Source of the DNA: Urechis unicinctus
Lineage: Eukaryota; Annelida; Polychaeta; Xenopneusta; Urechidae
Reading direction: 5' to 3'
DNA: 64,000 nt
Assembly (NCBI GenBank): GCA_034190875.2
Contig: CM067358.1
Location: forward strand, 46,356,327-46,420,326
Position numbers and translations under genes: made by a program. The notes under the pieces were generated by a model. That model was not told where the DNA came from, did not search any database, and saw nothing but the letters and a program-made list of their open reading frames with translations. This document shows positions 27,201 to 45,652 of the stretch, one piece after another (the stretch's first letter is position 1; each line of letters begins with the position of its first letter).

Positions 27201-30200
27201 TTAATCAATAGTCAAATCTCCGAAAATGAGAAGCTAAATATAGCTACAAGACTGTTGTCAATGAGAAGTATTATTCTTCTGTACATACCCTTTTCGCAAA
27301 TACATTGTACGCTGTGACACAATGCATTAATATAACAGTACCAATAAGTATCCGATGTAATGCTTAATATGATCAAAAAGCATAATCAGCTATTAGATTA
27401 AATTTGACAGCCGAATATCGCGCAGGAATGTGTGTCGGGAAACGACTCTTAGAGTAAGATAAAATTTAGTAGCAACTCCAACTCTTGATTGACCCCCAAT
27501 AAGCCAATATTTGCAATCATTTTGTCTATTTGTGACACATGGTAATAGCTACAATGCTAAACATCAGTTGACATTTATTGGTAAGCGCTGGCGAGTATAC
27601 TGAGGTGTTTCTTGCAATGAGAATATTTTGACTTCACAGACAATTATCAGAACTCAAATCAATATTGGTCGGTATATGTTCAAAATATATCTTCGTTCAA
27701 CTGTTGCATCTCTGAGCGCGTTTGGACTAAAATATATATTTAGACATGCTATGTCGATTCCAATCGTTGTGTTATTTTAGTGAAACAGCGAGATAATTCA
27801 CGTGGTCTTGTGTAGCGTCATCTTGCAAAACATTAAAAGCAAAAAAGCTTTAGATTTTCCCAATCTTATTGTTCTATTATAAATATGATAGGCAGACACT
27901 ATGCACATGTTTTCATTAGAAGAGAAACAAATTATTGCAAGGACCCATTTGATTTGCGCCCCTTAGCAGCGTAACGTAGTCATAATACGCGACTTTTTTG
28001 TGAGGGATGTTGAGTATTCATAAATAGAGCTCTTCGATGTATGTCATTTAGTAGGTTTGCTTTGGAAAACATATCACAAGAATAACATTTAAACTTTCAT
28101 GTAACTCGTATCATCAAACACGTGTAACTATGGACTATTGTTTCCAAAAACTTTCGATAAACTTAATGATATATCACTCCTACAATGAATAAATCAAATC
28201 ACACCTATCAGTTATTGCTTGAAATATGAAGTATAATCATTGAAAGCTTAAGCCTGACTAATACACAGGAGTGAGTAAGCGCTGCAAATTTGCATCCATA
28301 TCTATATATATGCGTTAAATAATAACTCAATTACATGAAGATGACGAAAACTCAACACCTCCAATGTCGTAAATGATTCATGTGGCATGAGTCATTTGTA
28401 CGACATGGATATTAAATGTAAAATCTGTCGGTAATATCAGTCATAAAACACGAAAAGGTGATTTCATTTAGGCTATTCGAATATCGTTGGCTTTGTGCCC
28501 GGATGCATATGCCGCCTCATTGCATGATATGAACCATGTCTGTGTATGCTCATTTTGTGGCCACATTCTCTTGTTTCTTTATAATGACTATCGAAATCGG
28601 TGAATCAGCGTTCATATTCGGTGCACTGTACACTTTTAAAGCTATAACCTTCCATAGCATTGAGTCCTAATGTTCGTTGCTATGTTAGAGCAGGCCCGAT
28701 GATGATTATGTTATACAAATGATATAATTGACTCCAACAGTCAGACGAAGATGAACAAAGATGGAAAGAACTGATATCTGAGATACATGCATGATTGAAT
28801 CGATGATATCATTGGATCAGTGATATCCAGACTCAGATATCGTCATGCTCCGTACGAGCTTAGCGAATAACGCTGTAACACTAAAAAAATCACTGTACTC
28901 TCCTTCTGCGAGGTATCAGCAGGCTATAGCCATATCGAATATCATCAATTCCACTACACTACCATGGCTATTACAACGATGTAAATCACATTCTATGACT
29001 GCAAAAGCTTTTATTTTGTTCGCACCATAACGACGTATATGTTTTAAGCTGCATCAATTGCCAGTTGTTTATGGAGTTATAACAATGGAAACTATACAAG
29101 ATGTTCGCATTCATACCGAGATTGAAGCGCTTGGGGGTAGCGGGTCTAAGGGCCTAATTAACTGCTTTTGGACTATGACTTCTATGGGAACCATGCCTGC
29201 GCTGTTCCCGATAACCGATGCTCTATGCATTGACAATAGAAAACAATTGACACCGATATTATGCTTAAAACTATATAAACAAGTTAGATTTTGCTACGTT
29301 CATTGGACATATTCTGGACATATATCATCCCACAAAACCACGTGTATGTCAGCATAAGATTATGTACACTTTGCCAACACCCTTTTATACACTTTATACA
29401 CACTCAATAAGGGTACGTCTTTCCAATTAACGTAATTTGAGGACAGGCAGAACTTCCACCCGGGTAGCTTAACTTTATATTAGCCGAGATCATTCTTTGT
29501 GTTCGCTCATATTACTCTCAGTCGGTCCCAATCTTCAGAAAACTTGATCTGTAATACTTTCATGAACCCGCTCAATTGCCAAACAAATCTTATACTTAGC
29601 TAACTAAGGCGAATACAGTAAGAATGCCACCGCAACAAATTATGCTGCGTTTCTTGGAAGAAGCCACCCTTTTGCTGGTAAAGGAAAATAATTTTCGGGC
29701 AGGGAGAATTGATTTTAAGGTTAATGCCTGATTGACACTTTGTGTACTATAGGTCTGAAATACCATCTTCACACTGCAGTATCAAAGCCCACACTCAAAT
29801 ACAAGAAATGATTTCGTCGAGGCTTGATTTGAATAATTATTCTTCTGAGTAAGCCTATACTGGATTATGGCAAATTCGGTAAAACTCAAAATGGGACGTA
29901 AACCGTCTTCCGCAACAGCTGTTATGGGCTGTAAATGTGCTAGCAGGCCGAAATGTGCAATATCTTACAACCACTGCGATATAACTGCACCATAAATATT
30001 CTTTTTATTTCGAAACGGGGATTCTTTATGTGACATTTTATTTGCTAGGACATAAATGTGTTAATGGCGCCTTCCGGATTTTATTACCAAACAAAGAGCA
30101 TACATTGTGTTATCCAATTCATAAGTTAATCAGAAACGTTAGTAAGCCCCGAGCAGAAAACGAAAATGGTTCTACCTAGCTGAGCAATCTACCTCCGATT

Positions 30201-33200
30201 CAATATCAGAAGCAAATAACTGTTTCATGCCTTTCAGGGAGGTAAGACATGTTTCCTCATGAAACATCCAGCAGTTGCTTATCCGATCTCTTTTAGGCGC
30301 GGATATGAGCATAACGCACAATGAAAGCACTTCCGGTCTGGTTTGTTTACTGCAAGAGGAAAACAGATGGAACGAAGCTCAACAATAATAATCAGTCCAC
30401 CTTGTTTTAATTAATGCTGCACTTCAAAATATTACGCTAGTGAATATTCTGAGCGTCAAAAGACCATCAAAAGTTATTTCTAATTTAGTCTTCAGCTATT
30501 TTTCCAATAAATGCTATGAACATTGTGCAGATATACCCAATACCATTGGAACGTGATAAGTCACGCGTACTCATAGTTATAAGGGAATGCTACCGTCGTT
30601 GTTTGACGAGGCGGAATTATTAACAATACATCCGTTGCACGTATGATATGTAAATTTAGTAATTGTGACTCGCCATTATGTTTTGATTACATATCTATGA
30701 CATTCTCGTATTTTCTACGGAGCAAAACTTATGCGTCTTCGACCTTCGAATAGTTATTTAGCTTTAGAATGATTCTGGACTTCCGCTGTCAAAGACAGCT
30801 AGCATTATGGTTTTATACTTGCTGCTTAACATGTTGCCCCGCGTTGTTCCGTTGAAGAGTCCTCCTTTTCCCTACCTCATCTTAAACAGGGATTACTGTA
30901 CGAAGCACTTATTGGGCCAATTGTAGCGTTTTTTTATAAATCTTGTCCACGGTAACAGCCGCCTGCGACATTCATTATTAAGGGTTACTCGTAGAAGACT
31001 TTGTATGTTTCTACTCACTTATAAATTACTACTGACATCAAACATTGCCATCTGTATCTAAGAGGAAATGTGGTGCCCGATTCCCATATACCAATGCAAA
31101 ATCTGCGTTAACGCATTGATGGCACCGGCATATATCCTATTTGAACAATCGAACAAATCGTTGAAGACCTCACAACAGCCTGAATGTTGTAAGTGATCAT
31201 TATTTGTAATTCTGTTATAGCTGTAAATGATAGCAGTGGATCCATTATGTTTTAGGCTCGACTAGCTATTTAACAGCGAGAAATTAACATGGGATACGGA
31301 TACCATGAATTGACCATGATCACTATTACGGCTTAACCGATCATTCCAAGATAAATAAAGAGCACCTATTTTCATCCTCTCGGCCCTCTCTATCGCGTCT
31401 TTCTTGCGTTTTCATAAGCATCTGAGTTAAATGATTAAAGGTTTTACCTATTGAGTGCGCGAATGTCAGATAATCTCTACGAGGCAGTTTATGCTCTGTA
31501 ACGCTATTGTCCTGCTTTGATACCTGGATTCTTGAATACATGTACTACATTCGGGCAATTTGCAAAGTACACAGTTAAGGCATTAACCATGGCGACCATT
31601 GGAAGCCGTCAGCCGCTTAAACGGTAGTTTACGATGGGATAAGTGGGGCTCCGTTCTCATAACCTGTGGAAAATTACGGGCTACATTTAACTTCATGTAA
31701 TTCCTTCAATAAAACTTACAATTACTACCCCTTTAAAAATATGGGTTAAGAAGACTGATATAGCTGCAATTCTTTACAACCGCTCTCTATATTCTGTTAT
31801 GGGAATTCATAATTTGGGTAGCTTTCATCACTGTATCATCGAAATTGAACATGATAAAATGCTTTAATAAGTGCAGTGAAAGCGTATATAAGCCCACTAT
31901 GTCTGACCAATATTATGTACGATCATAAATCATCCCGACCTATTGTAGCTCCAATAAATTATTCATTGATAAAGGCTACAATTCGGCAAGTAGAGCCGAA
32001 TGGACAACCGCTTTGCAAATCCTCTTCAACAGTTTCACAGCAGTGACTATGTTTTATTTTGATGAGAACAGTACCAATACAAATTGATTGATATTCTTGT
32101 CCTTATTGTCTTATGTTTTCCAAAGCAACTGCATATCAAAAACACAGTTCTTGCGTCAAAAAATCATTAACATATTTAATGTACCTTCAATGAGAATACT
32201 ATCTACAGACAAATACCTGCCATCTAACTGTCACGGTAAAGCCACAACGCTCTCAGAGCCCTCTAATGGAGTATAATTTCATGCGCATATGGTTTTAAGT
32301 TACACTGCTGCTAAAATCAACAAAGTAGGCAACATGACCCTTGTATTTCAAATGCATCAAGTATATAACGATGTAAAACTTATCCACACAACATAGATGT
32401 CTCCACAGAATATGAATTGCTGTGTATATTGAAAACTGACCAATACGTACAAGTTTGACGGCTTCCCACGTTCCATTTAGATGAAGTAAGTTAACCTGCA
32501 GCACAAGTCCGAATGCCTACATCATTCCGCCTATTTCAAATACAGCATGATGTGACTCAATCTATCTTGCTTAAATGCACCAATGACCAGCTTCTAGCGG
32601 TGACATTTGCATTGACATGCGGTAATACAGCGGCTAAAAGCCATTTGGAGTCACTGAATTGATATACGACGAGGTAAGCTGCATCTTATTTTGACTATGG
32701 TGCTATCCTTTTAATTATTCCAGCTTTGAGTCATTTGGGACTCATTTTCACACAAAGTCATTTGCCGCTATTTTGGCATTATAATTGCACCACTTGTTGA
32801 CATTGTGCTTGTAACGTCAGTATACACGCAGAAACAGCAGTGTAAAAGCCAATGGCATCGCATTGGCATTATTTCAGATGAAAATAATGCATATCTATCA
32901 AATGCTTTGTATTAAAACCTTACTCTTTTAACTGTATTTCTCATTTGGAAAGATCGACTGACGCTGCCGCAACTTATTCCACAAACAGCCAACGATGCTT
33001 TATCGAGAACTGTTAGTTCAACACTGGCGAGCATATCAGAAAAACCTCGCTTCTCTGTTATAACACTAATTAATTGACGTGGTCATGAGAGAAAAATCCG
33101 GCGTTTTATCATTGTTTCACGGACAATGTATGGCGTAGCATGTTATCGGAAGAATGGCCATAAAATACTGGTATCTTTTCCATTCTTCCGCCTGTGTCCC

Positions 33201-35349
33201 AGTGTTTGGTTTTTCATTATTCTTGTTGTCCTGTTTTGTCTAAGCTTACATAGCAGCTAATCTGTTCTATCGGATTACCCTATCATGTAACTTTTGTTAC
33301 CTTATGTCTAATCTGGACGTCTTGTCTCACGTACCTACTTTCATTCACTTTATGATGGGGTCCACTGAAAACCCAAAGCAGCGTGCTCTTACGATCAAGG
33401 GTCGGATGTGTGACTGCGACCTATTTCAGCACTCTATCAAATGGATACATATACCGCTGTTGATCGTATCAGAATATAAAAGGGTGACGCGAGGTCAATT
33501 GGGCTGTGTTAGATACATTTATTTTAACTTTAAATGATTTAAATGAAGCTTACTGTCGGTGACTTTCCACCGAACGTTGCTACTTAATACAACAATACAT
33601 AAATACAATAACTTTCAGATGGCAACGCCAAAGCGATAAAGGTGTGTGAAGTTGGAATGATGTCCAATTATTATAGGACTGGGTAGTATGCAGTGGATCG
33701 CAATGTAACCAAATATATTTGTAACTACACCTATTACGCGATTTAGACGGCACTTAGAGCCAAGTAGAAGTGTTCGGTCATAACATTAACAGAGATCATA
33801 CAAGCTATTTCTAGGAGCCGTATGACCATACGTTTTCGGTTCGTGGTGGTCCCTATTAGTATGCAAACTAACTAACCGTACTGGGTGTGATGTAAACCTT
33901 ACACAGCATCACCACTGACAATAGTTCTTTAAATAGCATGAAAACACATAGTTGAGTAATAAATGAGTGTGTGGAATAAGAGCAAGTGGTCTATCATATC
34001 TCTTTTTGTTGTGCGGCGTTCTCACTAAAACATACACGATCAAAAACCCAGTTGTACGGCGCCACGGCCAGATTACGCCGCCATGGCATCAGTCACGAAT
34101 ACTTAATGTAATGTTGGTTGGAAAGTTTTAGAGCAATAATCATCAAGACAATCAAGGGATAGAAGCAAGCATTCGTCGTTGCATTATCACTCATAAAGCA
34201 TTGTCAGATAAAGTTTGTGATAAAATATGCCTGGCAGACTCGTGGGATCATTGCATTATGCATTGTCAGGATTCAGAGTTGGCAAAATAAAGGGGTGTAT
34301 CTCGCTAGCAGTGTATGTGTCCTAACATGCCAGGTCTCGTGCACAAATAGATGTAGCGCTACAACCGCTCACACATGCCATTTCACTCATATTTGCGTTG
34401 AACCTACCCCAGCTTCAGTTTGCTCTAAATAAGTACCCACCTCAAATGACTTATGCATTTACCAGTGACTTCCAATACTTGCACCTCTCACAAACTGTAC
34501 AGCCTATTTGCATGTGCAGATGTGTTCTCCCTCTATGCATTTGCTTTGGATCCACAACTGACAATGTCATTGATGATGGGATGCTGATAAAATTACATAG
34601 TTGGGTAAGCCGACTCTGATATACGCATGAATTGATGCTTTTCCATTGTTTGTTTTTGTCTTGATTTGAAGCAATCGGCGGCGACGTTATTTTTTCTCGG
34701 CCTATTTACATTGTTATTCGGTTTACTCTTCGGTTTGTGACTGAGAATGGTTTTATAATTGGTTTGTAATCGTCGGGAGTCTTTTAGTGCAAGTGTGAGT
34801 CGAATATAAATGAATGAAAGGTCTTCTCAAAACCTGTTTTTTTGTATGTATTTAACGTTTACTGGTCGTTCACTGTATTGAATGATGTTTGAGTCGTCGA
34901 TGGCTGAGTGGAAGGCTGTTTCGAAGACCAGAATATTGTATATTGAGTTGTGCAGAAGGAAAATCACTACTCCAAAACGGAGTGCAGACAGAGTGCCAAT
35001 ACAATAAATAACCGAACCATACGTCGTTTCATCTACTTACAGTTTGAGAGTGGTTTGCGTGGTTTTTATCCCGCTCTGTGCGTTAAAAATTACCAACATT
35101 GTGCCCGTGTGATAAAGTTTCTATGACCTTCAAGTTACCACAATGGTACACAACAGACTCATTCGAAGTCACACACACTTTCCCACACCTGTACAACGCT
35201 TAACTCGTCATACAGAATATTTACATTCTGTGTGGTTCTGAATGGTCATGCATTGCATACGCTGCTTGCAGCGACGCACATTTAATTGATCATCAACTCC
35301 GCATTCCCTGATTAATGCCATCGCTCAATATTTCATGAGTTCATAGTAT
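24236..35349. other. Large stretch with no recognised gene
   Basis: About 11 kb of AT-rich sequence. I read both strands without finding a domain, a run of exons with matching splice phases, a tRNA or rRNA, or a partner repeat inside the window. The longest open frame, 99 codons at 29,058-29,357 on the plus strand, has no recognisable motif. A short perfect inverted repeat (gatatctgag at about 28,772 facing ctcagatatc at about 28,832) is the only local structure I noted. Confidence 0.45.
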
Positions 35350-36090
35350 GAATGCATAAATAAGTTGATCAATTCGATGTATTTGGCATTACGCTTTAGG
35401 ATTCAATTGTATTTCCGGGCGAGCAAATAATATTCCAGGGATTCTGAACTAACTACCTATATGGCCTGTGACAAATAGTTCATCCAGGTAGACAGTTTGC
35501 CGCGATTTTGTTTTTAATCTTTACTCGATTCAACTGAGCTATGAAATACCAAAAAGCAGTGAATAAATTAAGCCAACACACGAGAGTAAAAATTGAATAC
35601 ATTCATATTTGCAATATGCGAAAACACAATGATAGATAATATAAATGTACAACAAAACAGCTACGTCGCAGGAGTTAATAGTGTTATGATACATACGTTT
35701 CGACCGCCATGTGCTGCATATTATAACCATGGCAATATACCTGCATAATATATATCTTTATTAGCATTAAGGGATGATTGTGAATGAAACATTTTATTTG
35801 CATGGGCTTAATAGTCGATCATACGTAATTTTTTGTATGGCGCCTACCGTTCTTATTGGCGAACAAAGTGCATATTTTGTGAAAACCCAGAATGAAATAT
35901 GATATTTCGCAGAATCTTTGGCGAGATTTATTCGCAAACAGGAGACGTATTAAGGTGATGCAAGAAGTGTGTTATGTCTGACTTTGCCGTGCAATTATTG
36001 TTACTGCTTATGCGCTATGAGAGGCAGTATTCGAGCTTATTTCATCATATACACTGGAAACCTAAGAGCACATCCTGGGTGGGTTTTTAG
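35350..36090 (+). repeat. Repeat module C, copy 2 (C')
   Basis: Direct counterpart of 7,765-8,520, with the landmarks cataaataagttgatcaatt, aaaaagcagtgaataaatta and tatgtctgactttgccgtgca in the same order. Confidence 0.85.
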
Positions 36091-36939
36091 GCAAACATGC
36101 AAAAAGGTTTTACAGCTCAATTATGGCACTTGGTTACCGACGTTAGTTGTCGCTACCCACATTAAAATGACGGAGTCTGAATTTTGATTGCTGGTTAAGG
36201 GTGGCAGCTTTCGTAATCATCTACGCACTTGATAACAAATACAATCCATCAATTGTTACTTCAGGGCCGGCATTTATGTCTCAGGCTATTAAATGATGCA
36301 ACATGGTAATAGATGTATCTCCAAGTTGTGATGGAATTGTCAGTGATAGCATCATTAAACAGGGTTGCACGGGGGTGCTATAGCAATGGAACGATACGCA
36401 GTGACATAGGGCGCTTGCATACATGTAGCCCGTACTTGGCAGTGTAGCCCATTAACATAGCTGCGTTAAACGACGACGAGTAAATTTCTATCTTTGAGAT
36501 TTGGTGATTCTCAGCCATTTTCATCTCGGCTTTCATGAAAAGCTGCACACTGCATAGCTCGACGGGGAAACACAGCCGTTTGACATCACTGTAATGCAGA
36601 AGGAATGTTGTGTCGTATGACGGCCACAGGAAGTCATTACTCCGGGATAAATATTTAACACGTATTTATGCAGATTCTTATCTGGCGAAGTTTGGTCAAT
36701 TTGCCAATTTCTCCTCAGCAACACGATTCAAGTATGCATTGCATTTATCCAACCAGCTAATAATACAGCCTTACACAGTAAATTGGCCCCACATGCTTCT
36801 CTATGCATTAATACATATCGCCACAACAATCGTTGCTTATATGGCGAATTATCATGGTAAATTCACATGAACAATTTAAACTGTGTGGATATTTCGATTT
36901 TCGTGCACACATATGTTCCATCAGCATTCTTCTCACGTA
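36091..36939. other. No recognised feature
   Basis: AT-rich sequence. Overlapping short frames on both strands near 36,533-36,870 have no recognisable domain. Confidence 0.4.
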
Positions 36940-37090
36940 CGTGTATGGTTTTGCACAAATTGGCGGATTAAGATGTCATTCATGAAGTAATTCAGTTACG
37001 GTAGCAGGTCCACGTTACAAGGGGAAGCAAATTAATGTTTGCCTTCAATGGGAAGTATAATTAACTAAGTTATCGCTCGCTTTGGCATCT
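36940..37090 (+). repeat. Fragment of module B
   Basis: Shares gcacaaattggcggatta, a following gtcatt, a ttcagt/c segment, and aaattaatg with ccttcaatg, in the order seen at 4,500-4,615. Only the left end of the module is present. Confidence 0.6.
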
Positions 37091-37920
37091 TCTCAATCAT
37101 CTTTATTGAACTTTGCACATATTTATGCTACAATATGTAGTGATAGCCACGTTAAGCCATTTAAAAGAACTATCGAGTGGATAGTAATTTTCGTTTTCGG
37201 ACACAGATAAATGCATCGGGGCATATCGTTGGGAACATTCGCTGTACAAATTTCATCGTTTTATCATTATAATGTATTTCTTCAAAACTTAGTGCATATG
37301 GTTAATTTTGTTCTGCGATCTGGAAATAATATATAGGAAAAACATTAACATAAACCCTCTGAGCTCTAATATGTGATATATTTACACGCAAAGCGATCAT
37401 GTGGTTTGAATCTATGAGTGGACATAATGCTGTGTAATATATTTCGAACATAAAACTCATTTAAATGGGCTATTTTTATACTCCACAGTGTCTTTATTTG
37501 TACTTTGTAGGATAATGGTTCTTCTTTCTTACCGTAATAAGAAGCTCAAATATGTAGAAAAGGTCGCCGTGTTGTCAAGCGCCGTAGTAAGTGTGGCGCC
37601 ATGATGCAGCCGGTGTTCCCAAGCTGACACGCTCTTTGCATATGGTATATGGCTCTAAGAACGGCAGATAATCACCCATAGAAGCTAAATTTGCTGCAAC
37701 AACAGTGTTGTTTTGGAGAAAGCGGAACTGACCCCTTTGCATGAGATACAACAAAAGACCCATTGATGCCACATTGTGATATGCAATAAAAGTTTGGTTT
37801 CCATGTCATATAGCGATTACAAATTGGGTTGCAACGAAAGCAGAGAATTTAGTGGGCCGTTTTGAGTCACAAGCACTGATATATGACTATATCAGATTAT
37901 CCCTACTCTCTAGCGCAATT
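37091..37920. other. No recognised feature
   Basis: AT-rich spacer without visible coding or repeat signal. Confidence 0.4.
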
Positions 37921-38036
37921 AAGTAGACATATTTCTTCTATTACTTACTGTTTTTGTGTAAGTAGGCATATTTCTTCTATTACCTACAGTGTTTGTGTAA
38001 GAAGACGTATGTCTTCTATTTCTTACTGTACTTGCT
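37921..38036 (+). repeat. 39-bp minisatellite, three units
   Basis: Three consecutive units of about 39 bp, each starting aagtagacat or a variant and containing tatttcttctatt followed by ttactgt. Units 1 and 2 differ at a few positions; unit 3 is the most diverged. Confidence 0.9.
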
Positions 38037-38961
38037 AACACAATAATGATAACATCCATGGCTAAGTAAGTCCCCTAGCAAAGGCAAAACGGAAGATATT
38101 AGCATGCGCAAAGCATTATCTTTGTAATCGCTGCAATGCATGAGAAGTTGAATTAGTTGGATTGTTCTGGCTTAAGCTATGCATTATCAATTCAATTGTT
38201 TACGTAAGCCGCATGTCATAGGGTTTCAGTGGGACAAGTTTATTATCACTGCAATGCTATAAACCCATCCCAGGTTTTAAAAACTAATAGATGCAAGGGT
38301 TACGGACAGATCCTAATACTAATCGTGAATGCAGCGATATCTTGATGAAATAACTATTTACCCCCACAACCAATATGTTTTTCTAATGTTAATCTTCACA
38401 TACCCAACGCAACGCAAATATCTTATCAAGCGTTAAGACAATTCATAAAATGCATGAAAATAACGTACATAACTATGACTTTACAACTGCATACTATATT
38501 ATGAAAACATGTGAATGCATAGGACATTTTTAGATTTTGCAATGCATGACCCCTGATAGCTTGTTGACCTTCATTCATCAGATGAATGATTAAATCTTGT
38601 TGCACGTTTATGATGTAGAGCAGATTTAAGAACAAGAACAGACAGATAAAGCAAGGAAGCAATGTAAGTGATACTACCATGTTAATTTGGTAAGTGATCT
38701 TTACGGACATACCACGTATGGGAACATTTTTGAGCGCGCCATAATTTAGTGTGTGTGAAGGCGTTCGTCACAGGTAATCGTATTTTAACAACACCGAGTC
38801 CCAGAGAGCAAGAACCTAGTTTAAGACCGACACAGGCAATTAGTCTCGTTTAAAGCCTTCTGGGTGAATTTCCTCTTTCGAATTTCTGATTTTCGTCTTT
38901 CGAATTTCTGATTTACAGCGCATCTGTTGAATATCTTCATCCATTAGCAAAATTCGTGAAT
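38037..38961. other. No recognised gene
   Basis: AT-rich spacer. It contains a two-unit repeat of ctttcgaatttctgattt at about 38,874-38,915. A 94-codon minus frame at 38,426-38,710 includes a hydrophobic stretch but has no recognisable motif, so it is not called. Confidence 0.4.
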
Positions 38962-42740
<3,779 letters not shown>

Positions 42741-43960
42741 TTCTTTATTGGTTTTGTACAAATTGGCGGATTTACTGGTCATTCCGTCGGTAATTCAGCT
42801 GCAGAAGCTCTATTATCTGGATAATCGTGCAGGCGTTCTTTCTGTTTTCGTTGTCGAGCCTTACATGTCTGTTGCTGCAATTTGATCAATGATATAAAAG
42901 ACAAGTAATGGGTGGCTCCTCCTAAGATTATCACCACAATTTGAACAAGACTGAATGAGCGATAAATGAATACACGCTGAAGTAGGCAAACCAATTGATT
43001 GAGACAAGAACCGCAGAGATAAGCTGATACGATATGTGGAATCAAACAATTCAAACCAAAATTATTTATTCAGAACAGCGCCTCGTTAAATATAGCGCAA
43101 AGGAACATTGTTATTGTAATAGATGCATTTTAAACTCAGGGCCGAAAATACATGCTTCGAGCTCTGACACGCTATACAATTGACGAATTGCGTCAATCAG
43201 GTAGATTGAATATCAAGGGTAATGTAAAAACTATAATTTCCAGTTTTTATATCACATTTCGTTCCAAGGTGCTGTTTAATGGTTTCTGTGCTGCATTTGC
43301 AGCCATTGATGTAATATCCTGTCAACTTTAGTCAGGAAATGGGCACATTTCGTTCAATTCTAGAATAATCATGCTTTGGCTTTCATTAATATTGGCCTGG
43401 AATGGCATAAGCCTAATACTTGTACTTAATCAGCAAAACAAAATTTGCTAACGGCTGAAAACAGGATGATCGATGAGCCCTGCTACGAAAAGCAAGTATA
43501 ACCCAACCTCATGAACCACCGAAAACAGAATCCCTTATCTTTGCATTTTGTACCGAGCTATCGTTTCCAAACATTGCTTTGATGTCTCGTAATGGCCATT
43601 GTGGTTTGTTTTTAATAAGTGTTTAAAATAACATGTGTAGCACAGATGGGTGTGAATGCTTCATTGATTCATGCTATTGCAGCTTGAGAGCAATATCTCT
43701 GCCTTTATCATGCATTTTGTCCCGTTAAAATTACCATCACAAAGCTAATAAGACCCTCTGTGCTTCATATAACACCCTACATAAGATACCCATACGATAT
43801 TCACTATATGTGTAATTGATGCGATGTCCATTAATATAACTGAACCAAAGCGTAGCTATGGTAACCACACTTGGATCTCTATCTGCTTGTTTTCGTTGTT
43901 TAACATATTATTAGTAGCGTGCCACCTGTCAGTCATTAATTTGAATATGTTGCCTGCCAT
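42741..43960 (+). repeat. Repeat module B, copy 2 (B')
   Basis: Direct copy of 4,478-6,303 without the internal 223-bp duplication. It starts immediately after the palindrome with tttattggttttgtacaaa. Confidence 0.8.
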
Positions 43961-44419
43961 TATTTAGGAAAATAATCATTGTTGCGCAGGCATACAGGCT
44001 AATAAATGCGCGCCAAAATAGGCCATTATACTAGGTACAGGCATGGATATCGTACATATGTACACGTTGTACTTCTTCTAATGAAATGTGTCTAATCGAC
44101 AGCCTTATCAGCAGTTGGAATAGTTATATGCATCAAAATAGAGAGAGGACTGCTATTTGTCTTCAAGTTGGTCATATAAGCAACAAATGTCATATGGCCT
44201 TTACAAATAGATATGCTAGGCATTATTCATAAATATGCAATGAATATATTTATTTATATACAAAAAGTAGATCCGCGTCTCTTTATTGTCGCTCAGTGAG
44301 TTATGCTAGTCTTACGAACGCGTCGGGCAGCTGCTGTGAGTCAATTTCAAGAGGATGCGGTCAACACTATCAACGCAATTCTTCTCCATAAATTTATGCA
44401 CATGCTCTTCTAACAATAC
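43961..44419. other. No recognised feature
   Basis: Spacer between modules B' and E'. Confidence 0.4.
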
Positions 44420-45652
44420 TGATGGATGAAACGGCTGGCCCCTCGACCCCAGCGAATAAACCGTAACTGCGTCGACGATTTAAGCATGAGCGGCCTAATG
44501 CCATCATTAGTTGGCCCATGCGTTATTTATCTAGTTCTTATTAACATATGTATGTATTTGTTCATAATCCTCCTTTTGACAATGATCCGAAAATGATTTG
44601 GTCTTTTTCGTCATTGAATTAACTTTAACATGATGGAATATAGACGTTATCATCAGCAAAATACAGCACTTCTAAAGGCCCTAACCTACCTACCTAATGA
44701 AGGCTGTATTTGTATTTTACAATTACAAAGCTGCTGCGCTTTTGCACGTAACGACATTCATGGGCCCCTCGGAAACCATACATAGGTTTGTACATACCTA
44801 GTTTCAAGTCAAATATTCGATGGCGCGGACATGGATCGCGGGCACAGCAGAAACAATAATTGATACCTATGTAAAATATGACAGTGTAGCATCCTTCTTG
44901 GGCTGACATATATCCGACCACACAGTCATCAATGTTCCCTTATGCCATTTGCCAAAATAAATATGGAAAATCTAGAACGAAAGTGTTGGTCATCCTCTAG
45001 ATGATATATCCCATCCTGTCGGATGCGTAGCGAGGTTTTGGTTTGAGCGTATATGAAGTCGCATATAGATTACAGGTACAGTAGAAGAAACATGCCTGAA
45101 TTATAGCACGCTACTAGTTACACCGAGATATTCGTTTAGTTGTAATCTTTAAAATTACGGGTCATTTGCTCTTAGGTGAAGCAAAACAGAACATATTTAC
45201 CCAAGTCTGCGACGGAATAAGCTTATGGTGCATTATGTCAAAATATATTAGTCGCCGAGAGCGTTTTAGAGCAATCACTGAACGAGCGTTTCGTGTTTTT
45301 TTCTGCTCGCCCATGGGTCAAGTTAAAATGCCATTCATGGCCTGGCTTTTGTAAGAGCAAACTAGTCAAAACCGCCAGATTGATTTCCATATTTTCGATC
45401 TGGGTTTTTGCTAACGCCAATCGATGCAAAACAATTACGTCGATCAAAACCATGTGGATAATATGAGAAGCAGGCAATAAGTTAAATTAACTGTAACCTC
45501 CTGGATATCGACGATCGGTGAGCTACGACGACTCGCGAGCTGAATAACATTGCATATTATTTACACAGGCCGAATAGAACCCACTTAGCTTGTCAACAAC
45601 TTCATGGCCATCAAGCACCGTCAGTGTTGTATTACCAGTTTAGCGGATGAGA
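44420..45652 (+). repeat. Repeat module E, copy 2 (E')
   Basis: Direct copy of 23,040-24,235, very close in its right 250 bp and carrying 17 extra bases near 45,560. Confidence 0.9.

Noticed and set aside
29058..29357. 99-codon plus-strand open frame
   Set aside because: No recognised motif, no splice or repeat support, and of a length expected by chance in 11 kb of such sequence.
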